The position numbers were made by a program, and so were the translations under genes. From positions 351,981,494-352,045,493 of the forward strand of contig NC_057808.1 of the NCBI RefSeq assembly GCF_018294505.1: a DNA stretch of 64,000 nt, written 5' to 3'. Positions 1 to 11,563 of this stretch are shown here, one piece after another (position 1 is the stretch's first letter; the number at the start of each line of letters is the position of its first letter). A model generated the notes under the pieces. That model had not been told where the DNA came from. It did not search any database and saw only the letters and a program-made list of their open reading frames with translations. This DNA comes from Triticum aestivum (lineage: Eukaryota > Streptophyta > Magnoliopsida > Poales > Poaceae).

Positions 1-1
1 C

Positions 2-133
2 AAGTTTTGCAAAGTTTAGTGGAGCCACCATACTGAGGATGAAGCCACCTGGGAGCGAGAGGAAGATCTACGGAAGGACCACCGTCACCTATTTTCTAGC
101 CAACCCGAATCTCGAGGGCGAGATTCATCTTAA
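2..133 (+). pseudogene. C-terminal end of a chromovirus-type gypsy gag-pol polyprotein
   Basis: This frame reads a short segment containing WSHHTEDEATWE and ends at TAA (131-133). That motif is typical of the extreme C-terminus of chromovirus (Tekay/Del-like) polyproteins, downstream of integrase. A TAG at 17-19 interrupts the frame just before WSHH, where the family normally has a sense codon, so this copy is broken. A purine-rich polypurine tract follows immediately and then an LTR beginning TGTAACATCC, which is the expected order for the 3' end of a plus-strand element. The rest of the element lies left of the window. The lineage is recognised by motif only. Confidence 0.7.
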
Positions 134-145
134 GGGGGGTAGGTT
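131..145 (+). other. Polypurine tract of the outer chromovirus
   Basis: The run taaggggggtaggtt sits between the polyprotein stop codon and the TG that opens the LTR. This is where plus-strand DNA synthesis is primed in LTR retrotransposons. Confidence 0.65.
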
Positions 146-683
146 TGTAACATCCCAAATTTTCAATTTGGAATGTTATACATTAGATCATCATTGCATA
201 TCATATTTTATTGCATTTTGGCTAGATCCTAGAAATTCTACACAACTCAAGGACCCACGGAGAGAGTTGGGGATTTCGTTATTTTCTATTGAGTTTTCTC
301 GAATTTTGAAAATAGGATCATTTGATTTTATTTATTTTATCATCAATTATCCCAGTTTTAAAAATAAGAGAGAGGGAATAAAATGACTTTCCCAAAATAA
401 AGGAATATTGAGGATTTAATAAAAAAATCAAATAAGATTTTATTTTGGAGTTTTTCGCTATTTTATTTGAATTTAGGAAAAATACGCGTTTTTCAAAATT
501 GCATTTAGGCCCCAAATAAATGTTCATCTTGTCCGGCTTGATTTTAGAAGTCGGGGAAAATTTATTTCGGGATTTTTGGAGTCCGGTTATTATTTCTTTT
601 TATTGTTTTTCTGCGTGAAATTATTTAAAAAAAACGCGAACCGACTTTGGGCCGTGTTCGGCCAGGACTCCGCCTGGCCGGGC

Positions 684-691
684 CTTTATAA
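684..691 (+). promoter_or_regulatory. Putative TATA box of the outer chromovirus LTR
   Basis: The sequence ctttataa lies at the boundary between AT-rich and GC-rich DNA within the LTR. A telo-box-like aaccctaaccctaa follows at 733-746. The position suits a U3 promoter, but the transcription start cannot be seen from sequence. Confidence 0.45.
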
Positions 692-2339
692 GGCGCCGCC
701 CTGAGCCCGTCAGCCCACCTGAGCCCCACGCCAACCCTAACCCTAATCACCGTCGCCGAGCCGCCGCCGCCCGCCGTCCCGCCACCCAACGCCGTAGCCG
801 CCGACCCGCCGGACGCCGCCGCCCCGTCCCGCCGGACCCCGCCGCCGCCCGCCGGACCCCGCCGCCCCCGCCGCCAGCGGTTTTCCTCGAGAAAACCGTA
901 CGGTTTTTCCGCCGGTTTTTCGTTCGGTTTTGTTAAAAAAACCTAGATCTGTTTTTTCGGTTTCGTTTATTTAGCGGACGTTCGTCCGTACGTTCGTTTT
1001 AACAAACGGTTTTCGTTTTTTTTTCGCAGACAGCGAACGTTCGTTCGTTAGCCTGTTCGTCCGTTTTTCTTTTTCTCGGATTTTCCGCGATTATTTCTGA
1101 TCGCGATTTCCAATCTGTTTTTCGTTCTAGTATAACTTTTCGCTCGTTTATCGGAATCAGACGATTCAAGCGCCTAGAGTTTCGTCTTGAAACCCTCTTT
1201 CTGTTTAACCAACTCAAACAAGTTTTTGCTGCTGTAAAATTTGACTTAGGTCCAGATTAGTAAACGAAGCTTGTTTCTTTCGCCGTTTGACTTTCGTTGC
1301 TTCATTTGATTTGATTCTTTTTGCAAACCAGAGTTCTTAAGTTGAACTTTCTAGTTAGATCTCTTATTTGAGTTTTACCTATGCATTAGACAAGTACTCA
1401 TTGTATGCTTGTTTGTTTGCGATAGAGTACCCGGAGTGCGCCGCTTGCTACTTCGAGTCCCTAGGTTTCACGGATCATCAGCAAGGCAAGTAACACTTTG
1501 ATCATACCTCTTTTCATACCCAGTTTTATTGCATTAGATCAATCCTCAAACAATTGCATGATTAGGATCTGATTAAATTGTGGCTTGGGAAGTAGCTGAT
1601 GAGGTAGAACCAATTGCCCTGTTTATTACCAAACCCTTGGGAGTTACTTCTACGTTTGCTTATATTGCTATGCTATGCTAGTAGACGTGGATTGGGTGAG
1701 TGTATCCATGACAGATGTGAGATTGTTAATTAAAGGTTCAATTTAAGGTGGCTACTTAAACACACATCTGGGTGGATTGAGGCACCTGGGTATTCCAGCG
1801 ATTGCCTTTTTTATGGACGGCCACCCAGGCTCAAAGGGATCATGAGATTATTCATGCTAGAAACTTCGGTGTGCAGCCACAAGCTATTATGGGCTCTAGC
1901 ATAGTTGAATAAGTTGTGTGAACTCTTACAGTGGTAGACTAGCAGATGTAGGGGTTGTAGGTGGTACTGTCTACCCGATCGTAAGGTGCAAACGCTTCTG
2001 AAAGACTATGTCTCGGTCATCCGTTTCTCAAACATCATGTAGTGCGAGAATCCCAATGGAGGAGATCGAGTCTTGTGGGGAAAAGTGCGCAAACCTCTGC
2101 AGAGTGTATAAACTAATCATGGTTAGCCGTGTCCCCAGTTATGGACAACTTGAGTATCTAGTACTTGGATTATCATGTGAATCTCATCATGTTACTTTAA
2201 TTAATTTTTGTTGGGGTTAATGTTGAAACTTAATTGGGATTGAGATGGTGTCACCCATTCTCAATGTTTAACAACCACCATGATACTTAAATAAAATTTA
2301 TTCCTTTGCAGTAGGGAAAATTTGGCTTTTCGCAAAGCT

Positions 2340-2344
2340 GTAAC
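2340..2344. repeat. Target-site duplication, left copy (GTAAC)
   Basis: GTAAC directly precedes the TGTCGTGG that opens the nested Tat element. The same five bases directly follow its final CAACA at 15355-15359. A 5-bp duplication is the expected product of gypsy integrase. Confidence 0.9.
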
Positions 2345-2849
2345 TGTCGTGGAATTATCACGGCAGATGTCCTCGTGCAAGGACTTAGTCGTGGAGCCAT
2401 CGCAGCTAGGAAGCTTAAAGGGGTTAAACGGGACAAGGAACACGAGGGTTATACTGGTTCGGCCCCTTACGGTGAAGGTAAAAGCCTACGTCCAGTTGAG
2501 GTGGTATTACTTAGGGTTTCGATGGCCAGGGAGCTTTGTCGCTATGCCCGGCTCTCGATCTGTACCGCCGTCGGGTCGTCCCTTTATATAGAGAGGTTGA
2601 CGCCCCGCAGCTCTCAGAGTCCTGGCTGGCTTATAGCAGTATCCGGCTCGGACTCTTAACTACTCTTGCCTTACATTACAAGTCCTTCCATAACGGCGGT
2701 TTATCACTACGGGCCTTAAGCCGCCTCCGGATCTTAAGCCCACTATTGATCCGCCATCCTCTAGCCTGGTACTGGGCTTCACGTGATGATCATTATAACG
2801 TAACCCGGCCCCTCCTGGGCGGGTGACTCTAATGGTTATATCCTCAACA
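2345..2849 (-). repeat. 3' LTR of the Tat element (left copy)
   Basis: This LTR runs from TGTCGTGG to CCTCAACA, 505 bp. It matches the right LTR closely. The right copy has a 15-bp insertion (in the block tgtctctcattctga) that is absent here. Confidence 0.9.
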
Positions 2850-2863
2850 TTAGGCCCCAGATT
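2850..2863 (-). other. Polypurine tract of the Tat element
   Basis: Read on the minus strand this is AATCTGGGGCCTAA, directly before the 3' LTR. It is short and only moderately purine-rich. The call is by position. Confidence 0.5.
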
Positions 2864-3131
2864 GATTTGAACCGGTTCATGTCAATCTTCAATCCCTTTG
2901 AAAGAAAATCTTCCGGCTTCTGCTTGTGCGAAGGTTATAACCCGCCGTGACGTCATCTTCTGGATTCTTGGTAACCCGCCGTGACGTCATCTTCCATTAA
3001 ATTCATTTTTTATTCTGTCATATCCCAACGGATCTTATCTTTAATGACCATCCCGAAAATCGAGGCGTTTCTGTGGCGAGATAATCGCGTCTTGGCCTCC
3101 TCGTTTCTCGCGCCCATTTATCAGCCGTCCC

Positions 3132-3140
3132 TTATAAATA
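3132..3140 (+). promoter_or_regulatory. TATA box for the antisense gene of the Tat element
   Basis: TTATAAATA lies about 770 bp upstream of the ATG at 3904. Pyrimidine-rich, then GC-rich leader sequence follows. A leader intron is plausible, with donor GG|GTAAGT at 3316 and acceptor TCATAG ending at 3887. This points to a promoter independent of the LTRs. Confidence 0.5.
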
Positions 3141-3315
3141 GGCCCGGCCCATAAGCCTTCGTCACTCTTCTCCTCCATCGTCTTCCTCCTCTGACGCTCC
3201 AGAGCCCGAGCTCCGCCGCCGCCGCCGCGCCCCTGGTCTTCGTCAACCTCGGCCGCTGCATCACCCTGAACCGGTCCAGAGAAACGGCGGCAACCTCCGC
3301 ATCTCATCAGCGCCG

Positions 3316-3887
3316 GTAAGTCCTCGCCACTCCATACAGTAGATTCGCATTAGGGTTCTGTCGTTCTTCCCCTGTTCTTCGTAGTTCATCTCGAGTTCTT
3401 CACAGTTCTTCCACCGCGACCCCTTTTGATCCAGAAAACAGGGTAGAACTCCTGCGGTAGTGGTTTCGCACTCATTTTTATGCTAGTAGATCCCTTTTGT
3501 CCGCAGAAAGACCTCGTTCTGAGCTCATGAACTTCTCTGTATCAGCTTTCTAGGTCTAGAAATTTTTTCTTTTTGGACGATCGTTTGATCCAAAATAATC
3601 CCTGCAACCTGTGAAACCTGTTTGTACAACACTTAGACATAAACATGCATCTGTTAACCATGGCGGCTCATATCTCCGGCTTAAAAGAGGCCATGCGCTG
3701 TGAAATTTCCGGCTTATTCATGATAAAGTTTTAAACAACTTAAATTACTTATGAGATCCACAGCGGCTTAGATAACCCGACACACTTAGCCATATATCAT
3801 TAGGCCCCTTCATAAGCCGCCATCTTGAATACTGAACTGAATCTTCCTCCGGCTTATATTTGAACCGGACATTTTCTTTTGTCATAG
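3316..3887 (+). other. Probable 5'-leader intron of the antisense gene
   Basis: A strong donor (GGTAAGTCC) and an acceptor (GTCATAG) bracket T-rich sequence. The ATG follows 16 bases after the acceptor. No ORF of note lies inside. RNA evidence would be needed to confirm splicing. Confidence 0.4.
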
Positions 3888-3903
3888 GCTTTCGTCTTTC
3901 ACC

Positions 3904-6900
3904 ATGCCGCCCAAGGCTCCCAAGGCACCCATTACGTGCAACTGGGTGAGATCCAACGTTACTGATGATACTTTAGATGACTTTCGTGAAGACGGGTTAC
4001 CTGCCTAAGAAGGAGGTCATGTCCTATCGTGCCCCTGACCCGTCCGAAGAAAGACCTCAACCAAGAGACGGAGAGGTTGTTATATTTGCTGATCACATGA
4101 GCCGGGGCTTTGCTCCTCCTGGCTCAAAATTCTTCAGAGATGTTCTGAACTTTTTCGATCTGCGACCTCAAGACATTGGACCCAATTCCGTGTCGAACAT
4201 TTGTAACTTTCAAGTGTTCTGTGAGGTATATCTCGGAGAAGAGCCCAGCCTACTGCTCTTTAGGGAGCTGTTTTATCTGAACCGCCAGAACGAGTGTGCC
4301 AACGGGCCTAGCTTGGAACTTGGCGGAATTTCAATCCAACGACGGAGAGATTGCCTCTTTCCTTATGCTGAGCCGCCAAGCCACCCAAAGGACTGGAACC
4401 AGACATGGTTCTATTGCCAGGATACTTCTCCGGCTGATGAAAACCCTCTGCCCGGCTTTCGCGCCCTGCGTCTGGAGTCAAATCACCCCCTGCCAGACAA
4501 ATTATCTCAAGCTGAGCATCAACCGCTTATTCCCACTATCAACAAGATCAAAGCTCTTCTGGGAAACGGCCTTAACGGCGTTGATCTGGTCCGGGTCTGG
4601 ATTGCTTGGCGGGTGATCCCTCTAAGCCGCCGCCCCGGCTTAATGTGTGATTATACGGGCCGGAAGGATGATCCTCTGCGGCACAGCCCCAACGACTTAC
4701 CTGAAGACGTCGTTGACGACATGACCAAGTCCCTTCTGAACGAGAGCTTAGCAGACTGCGGGAGGACAGGCTTAAGTCCCTTCTGCAAAGCTAACCCGGC
4801 TCCGGCGGTAAGCTACTGATCTGAGCACCTTACTTTCCATTTTAACAATTTTCATCTTAACTTCAAGAAACCTTTGTTGTATTTTTCAGGCTAATGATAA
4901 GTTCTGGAAGGTCAGTATGACCATGAGGCTGCTAAAAAAGCCAGGAAGGCTAAAAAAGCCGCCAGGAGAGCCGCTCCCCGCAAGAAGGGGAGTAAGCCTA
5001 GCGCCTCAGACCTGCTTCAGCTGGATGACACCTCCGAGTCAGAGGTAACCCTTCATTCTTATGCTCTTCTCTTGTTTTTTGTTTGTTCTTAACCACCTTA
5101 TTGACATTGATTATCAGCAGGAGGACACCGGAGCGAGTAACCCGGTGATTGAAGAGGTAACTATACTTTCCTCCGACTCGGACCCCTTGCCAAGGCTGAA
5201 AGTCCGAAGAGTAACCCGGAAAGTAAGATTTTCCCATCCTTTAGCTTATCAAGATCCTCAATTTCTTTTGAAGCAACAGATTCATGAGAGCCGGAGGCAA
5301 ACCCGGGCCAGCAAGGATGCAGACCTCTCCTCCGGCTTACCCGAAGCATCAAGGAAGCGCCGGACCGAGGTTATCTCCAACTTATATCCTTTTCATCCTT
5401 TGGCGGGCATCACTCGTCAACCACTCAATTCTTCTGATTCAAACTATCAGGAAACTTCACCTTCCTCCGGTGACTCCATGCAATCTAACTTGCCGGCTTT
5501 CAAGACTGCACCCGGGTAATGATGATCATCTTATTTTGTGCTTATCTTACTCATGTTTTTGCACTAACCTTTTGACTTTCAGTGCACAAGCAAAGCTCAG
5601 CAAGAGGGCAAAGAAAAGTCACCCGGTCGAAGAACCGGTCTTGACTGAACCCAACGCCTCTGCTTCTGAGCCGCCGTCTGCACCAGCTCCAGAAACCACC
5701 GCTCCAACTGAACAACAAGCCATGGAGAGTTCTGACAACCCGGAGATCCCCAGCTCAGCTCAACCGGCCGATGACCCGGATGTGGTGATTACCCGGACCG
5801 AATATGTTGAGCCGGGAAGACCCACTGTGCTGGCCAGATGCTCTGCTAAAGAAGAACTGCTGGAGCGCCGCAGGGCCAGACTGGATATCACTGACTATGC
5901 TAACTTGAGCATTGGAGACATTGTTTCTGGTTATATTGGTCAAGTGCACAACAGCCGGGACCTGGAGATTGACATGGTGAAGCAGATACAGCAAAAATCT
6001 GAGGTACAACTCTCTTGCTTACTCCATAGTCATCCTTACCATGCTAGCCCCCAAGTCTATTACTTATGATAGAATATGTTGTAGACTTAACTTCCGGCTT
6101 ACCTTCATGAACCGGCACTTATAAATAGAATCTTTCAGCATACATTAGCCCCCAAGTGCCAAGTGTCTTTGCTTGCAAAGTGCTTGGGACTTTAATGTTG
6201 CATGATAACCACTCAAACTGTAACCCGGAATTTGTACAGGCTGCCTGCAAGAAATTTGAATCGGAAATCTCTGAGCTGAAGAACCGCCTGAAGACTCAGG
6301 AAACTGAGACCCGGAAGGCCAATGCCAAGTTTGAGTTCAGTGTTGCTGCACAAGAAAAACTGAAGAAAAAATTTGAAACAGAAAGAAAAACTTGGGCCGA
6401 CGAGAAGACTGCCTTGCTCAGCCGGGCCGAACAAGCGGAGGCTGCCCTTACTGAAAGAACCGCCGAACTCTCCGGCTTAAAACACCATGTGTCACAGATG
6501 GTCTCCGCAATCTTCGGTAAGTTATTCTGTAAGCTTTTAACAAGTTTACATTCTTCATGTCTCATAAGTCCCACCGTTGCCATCAGCTCACCTGACGTTA
6601 TTATGCAGGTCCCAGAAGCTCCAATCTTAATCAGAACGTGCTGACCAAGCTGAAGGCGGTTTACACCTTGGTGGAGCAACTCTACACCGGGTCACAACGT
6701 GCTTTAGCCGTTGTGGCTCTGTCCAATGAGGTTCCCACTCACCTGGCAGACGTACTCAGGCGGCTTGCCGTTCTTCCTCAACGCTTCCAAGAGCTGAGAC
6801 GGGCTTCTGCAAGAGCCGGAGCTATAGCTGCTCTGAGCCGGGCCAAGGCGTTTCTCCCGGAGCTAGACCCGGCCGACATCGCTCTTGGATACCCCAGCCT

Positions 6901-7252
6901 GAAGGAAGACGGTACCCCCTTTGACCAGAAAGACTTCGCCGCCTGTGTGAAGAGCGTGCGCCCGGTGGCCACCTTGATTGGGAATGACACAGACCTTACC
7001 AAGTATCAGCCGGGCTATGACGCGGAGAATCAGAGGATCCCAACTCCACGCTATGAAGCAATCAGCCTGATCCCTCCGACTCGTAAGCATACCTTCGCCC
7101 CAGAAGTTGACCCGGCCGGGTTAATTGATGATGAGGCTCAATTTGAAGCTTTGAGCGGCATTGACTGGAAATCATCAACCTTCCAGGTCATGGAAACAGC
7201 CGGAGGAGCGGAGAGGGATGAGCCGGGAGCTTCAACCCAACAAGCACCTTGA
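3904..7252 (+). pseudogene. Intron-containing antisense gene of the Tat element (Transposase_28-like extra ORF), frameshifted
   Basis: The gene lies between integrase and the 3' LTR, on the strand opposite gag-pol. A splice model has exons 3904-4807, 4890-5044, 5121-5515, 5583-6003, 6240-6516 and 6609-7252. All five introns are GT-AG and codon phases match across them. The first exon resembles the plant family often named 'putative gypsy type transposon' (Transposase_28). The middle is Lys/Ala-rich, then Pro/Ser/Glu-rich. Exon 5 encodes a long coiled coil, and the last exon a globular region ending in QQAP. The ATG at 3904 was chosen because the following 30 codons fit the protein. Exon 1 has a frameshift near 3975-3995 and exon 2 another near 4905-4916, so this copy is probably non-functional. 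The biochemical role is unknown. Extra antisense ORFs of this kind are known from Tat relatives such as Grande. Confidence 0.7.
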
Positions 7253-7814
7253 TTTCTTAGGCGGCTCATGGTTACACCTTAAAAACAATGCCTCACCTTT
7301 TGGACTCGGGGAGTCTTGTAATAGAGTAGGACAAACACTTAATTTTGTCGTGCCATCGTGCACGTGTAGAATGCTTAACTCCGTTGAAGCTGCTCCTTTA
7401 TATTCCTCCGGGTTATGTTCGATCATCTACTTTCCTTAAGTTAAAGAGCTGTCTTTAATTGTCCTGCATAGAAAACAAATCACAAGTCTCTGGGCGGCTT
7501 ACCGCACTGAGAGTCATATACTTTACATATAACCCGGAATATGAACCAAAGTCACCAAAGACCGGCCCTCAATTATATCCTCGAGGTAACCATAATAGCA
7601 TACTTACAAGCCTTCAAGTATACTTCCGGTTTATGTAACCCAAATAATGAGGTTGAGAACTCAACTCCGGTTCACCAGCATCGATAATGCTTATTGTGTG
7701 CTATCAACATTGTTAATCAAAGTTAAGCCGGCGGAGTAAGAACCGCCCTTGCACACTGTTGATATGATCAAAACAACTTGTTGCAAACCAAAAGATCAAA
7801 ACTTAGGGGCTTCT
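7253..7814. other. Untranslated stretch between the antisense gene and the tandem repeat
   Basis: AT-rich sequence with several scattered CCGG-type motifs, as elsewhere in the element. No credible ORF. It probably includes the 3' UTR of the antisense gene. Confidence 0.5.
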
Positions 7815-8215
7815 GATTCGAATACGACCAGAGAACCGTCCCAAAGGGGTTAAGCTAAGATTCGAATGCGATCATATAGCCCCCAGTGGCTTTGGCGTTG
7901 CCGATCAAGAGGGTACCGACAGCTATGTTCTCTTTGGTTCGAATACGACCTATGTTTGAACAGGAAGCCCCCAAATGACCTTGAGAGTTGTTTAACGACG
8001 CTGATTCGAATACGATCCACGTCGGTTCCCAAAGGGGGTTGAGCTATGATTCAAATATGATCAAGAAAAACTCCCCAATGAGCTCGGCAATTTGCCAATC
8101 AAGTGGGTATCGACAGCTATGTTCTCTTTGGTTCGAATACGACCTATGTTTGAACAGGAAGCCCCCAAGTGATCATATTGTTAACGGCGAGATTCGAATA
8201 CGATCGTAAGCCGGA
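7815..8215. repeat. 188-bp tandem repeat inside the Tat element
   Basis: Units begin with gattcgaatacgacc at 7815, gattcgaatacgatcc at 8003 and gattcgaatacgatcg at 8191, so the spacing is exactly 188 bp twice. The third unit is truncated. Each full unit contains two further versions of the TTCGAATACGA box (for example 7859 and 7937) and the shared block gacagctatgttctctttgg. Tandem repeats in this position are known in Tat-lineage elements and can seed satellite DNA. Confidence 0.9.
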
Positions 8216-8359
8216 TCAACCTCCAAGTGACCATGTAATGTTGTAATAGAAACAATAACACATTTGCCTTTGGAGGAGAAAAGGACAGAGGTCCTGCTTT
8301 ATTATTTATCATAATATATACATGGCTATAGAAATATGTACATTATGAGAGCCGGTGGC

Positions 8360-11300
8360 TCAAGTGTAATAAGGCCGAAGCTGAGCTATGTTCCACGGCC
8401 GACGGGTCTCTTCCTCCGACTTACGTGAATCTTTGTGCTCCCGAACATCGATAAGGTAGTATGACCCGTTGTGCAAGTTCTTGCTGACCACAAAGGGCCC
8501 TTCCCAAGGCGGGGATAACTTGTGTGCATCTGTTTGATCTTGGATGAGCCGGAGCACCAGATCACCTTCCTGGAAGACTCTGGACTTAACCCGGCGGCTG
8601 TGATAGCGGCGCAGGTCTTGTTGGTAAATCGCCGAGCGAGCCGCTGCCACATCACGCTGTTCATCCAACAAGTCAAGAGCATCTTGGCGCGCCCGCTCAT
8701 TATCCGCCTCAACATAAGCCGCCACTCGAGGCGAGTCATGACGGATGTCGCTAGGGAGGACCGCCTCCGCTCCATAAACCATGAAGAAAGGCGTGTAACC
8801 CGTAGACCTGTTAGGAGTAGTATTGATGCTCCATAACACGGAGGGTAACTCCTCCACCCAACAACCCGGCGTCCGTTGCAAAGGGACCAAAAGCCGGGGC
8901 TTGATGCCCTTCAAGATTTCCTGATTGGCTCTCTCAGCTTGACCATTGGATTGAGGGTGAGCCACTGATGAAACATCAAGCCGAATATGCTCTCGTTGAC
9001 AAAACTCCTCCATGGCGCCTTTAGACAGATTGGTACCATTGTCAGTTATAATGCTATGTGGAAAACCAAAGCGAAATATCACCCTTTTCATGAACTGAAC
9101 CGCTGTGGCTGCATCACACTTGCTAACTGGCTCTGCTTCAACCCACTTTGTGAACTTGTCGACCGCCACCAAGAGGTGGGTCTTCTTATCCTTGGATCTT
9201 TTAAAAGGCCCAACCATATCAAGCCCCCAGACCGCAAATGGCCAAGTGATTGGAATCATCCTCAATTCCTGAGCCGGCACATGAGCCCGTCGCGAGAACC
9301 TCTGGCAACCGTCACATTTACTGACCAAATCCTCTGCATCAGCATGAGCCGTCAGCCAATAAAAACCATGACGAAAAGCCTTGGCCACAAGGGATTTTGA
9401 GCCGGCATGATGGCCACAATCCCCCTCGTGAATTTCACGTAAAATTTCTTGACCTTCCTCAGGGGAAACACAACGCTGGAAAGTTCCAGTGACACTGCGA
9501 CGATGCAGCTCACCATTGATAATTATCATTGACTTAGACCGCCGGGTTATTTGTCTGGCCAAAGTTTCATCCTCAGGCAATTCTCCCCGGGTCATGTAAG
9601 CCAAGTATGGTACTGTCCAGTCTGGGGTAATGTGGAGAGCCGCCACCAACTGTGCCTCCGGGTCAGGGACAGCCAAGTCTTCCTCTGTAGGCAACTTAAC
9701 AGAAGGGTTATGCAAAATGTCCAAGAAAGTATTAGGCGGCACCGGCTTTCGCTGAGAGCCCAGCCGGCTTAATGCATCAGCCGCCTCGTTCTTCCTGCGA
9801 TCGATGTGCTCTACTTGGTAACCCTGAAAGTGTCCAGCAATGGCATCAACTTCGCGGCGATAAGCCGCCATGAGAGGGTCCTTGGAATCCCACTTGCCTG
9901 ACACTTGTTGAGCCACTAAATCTGAGTCGCCAAAGCACCTTACCCGGCTCAAGCTCATCTCCTTAGCCATCCGAAGACCATGGAGCAAGGCCTCGTACTC
10001 AGCCGCATTGTTAGTACAGGGAAACATCAACCGTAGCACATAGCAAAACTTGTCACCTCGAGGGGAAGTTAATACAACTCCAGCCCCCGAGCCCTCCAAT
10101 TGCCTAGACCCGTCGAAGTGAATAGTCCAGTATGTATTATCCGGTTTCTCTTCAGGCACCTGCAGCTCTGTCCAATCGTTGATGAAATCCACCAATGCTT
10201 GAGATTTGATAGCAGTGCGTGGCACGTATTTCAGACCATGAGGCCCAAGTTCTATAGCCCACTTAGCCACTCTTCCTGTGGCTTCTCTGTTTTGGATGAT
10301 ATCTCCTAGGGGAGCAGAACTAACCACAGTGATAGGGTGACCCTGGAAATAATGCTTAAGCTTCCGGCTTGCCATGAATACCCCATAAACAAGCTTCTGC
10401 CAATGTGGATACCGTTGTTTGGACTCAATGAGTACTTCGCTGACGTAGTAAACCGGCCGCTGAACCGGATACTCCTTACCCTCTTCCTTACGCTCCACCA
10501 CCACAGCCACACTGACGGCTCGTGTGTTAGCGGCTACATACAGCAATAAGGGCTCCTTGTCAACAGGAGCAGCAAGGACTGGGGGCTCAGCCAGCTGTCT
10601 CTTCAAATCCTCAAAAGCAGCATTAGCAGCATCATTCCAGATAAAGTCATCTGTTTTCTTCATCAACTGGTACAGTGGCATGGCCTTTTCACCCAAACGG
10701 CTTATAAACCGGCTCAAAGCAGCGATGCGGCCCGCCAGACGCTGGACGTCGTTTATGCACGCCGGCTTAGCCAGAGAGGTGATTGCCTTGATCTTTTCCG
10801 GGTTAGCTTCAATGCCTCTGTGAGAAACCAGAAAACCCAAGAGCTTGCCTGCGGGAACACCAAAAACACACTTGGCCGGGTTAAGCATCATCTTGTAAAC
10901 CCGGAGATTATCAAAGGTTTCTCTAAGATCATCTACCAGGGTCTCCTTCTCCCTGGATTTAACCACGATATCATCCACATAGGCATGAACATTGCGCCCA
11001 ATCTGGTTATGAAGACAATTCTGCACACAACGCTGGTAAGTCGCCTGTGCACTCTTGAGCCCAAAAGGCATAGACACATAACAGAAGGCTCCAAAGGGAG
11101 TGATGAACGCCGTCTTCTCCTGGTCCTTAACTGCCATTTTAATCTGATGGTATCCAGAATAAGCATCCAAAAAACTTAAGCGCTCACAACCCGCCGTAGC
11201 ATCAATAATTTGATCAATACGGGGGAGAGCAAAAGGATCAGCCGGACAAGCTTTGTTTAAATCCGTGTAGTCCACACACATCCGCCAGGTGCCGTTCTTC

Positions 11301-11563
11301 TTGAGCACGAGCACCGGGTTAGCTAACCATTCTGGATGAAAAACTTCAACAATAAACCCGGCCGCCAAGAGCCGGGCCACCTCCTCACCAATGGCTTTCC
11401 GCCTCTCCTCATTAAACCGCCGAAGGAATTGCCTGACCGGCTTAAATTTCGGATCAATATTGAGAGTGTGCTCAGCGAGTTCTCTAGGTACACCTGGCAT
11501 GTCAGAAGGTTTCCATGCAAAAATGTCCCTGTTCTCACGGATGAACTCGATGAGCGCGCCTTC
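8360..11563 (-). pseudogene. pol: Pol region of the Tat element: reverse transcriptase, RNase H, integrase
   Basis: An open frame of about 1,067 codons ends at TGA (8360-8362). It starts after an in-frame TAG but is in the same frame as gag-protease, so the two were one polyprotein. RT shows VDYTDLNK, SFLDAYSGYHQI and the catalytic YVDD. RNase H shows HFDGS, an NNAAEYEAL block and GDSDL. Integrase has the HHCC zinc finger (HHAGSK...CDGCQ), the catalytic Asp residues in WGLDMVG and TDNGTNL, and the Glu in SNGQAERANQ. No chromodomain is visible at the C-terminus, which ends AQLRPYYT, as expected for non-chromovirus Tat elements. All catalytic residues I looked for are present. Confidence 0.9.

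Larger units (their letters stand above)
146..2344 (+). repeat. 3' LTR of the outer chromovirus, first part
   Basis: The LTR starts with TGTAACATCC at 146 and continues to 2344, where the Tat element is inserted. It resumes at 15360 and ends ...CGCTACA at 15771, giving about 2.61 kb without the insertion. The TGTA...TACA ends are matching short inverted repeats. It contains a TATA-like box near 684, a GC-rich stretch (about 720-890) dominated by CCG repeats, and then T-rich sequence. Short ORFs here are incidental. The other LTR lies outside the window, so the age of the element cannot be estimated. Confidence 0.8.

Noticed and set aside
733..746. Interstitial telomere sequence
   Set aside because: Only two units of ccctaa, too short for a telomeric relic. 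Treated as a promoter-type telo-box.
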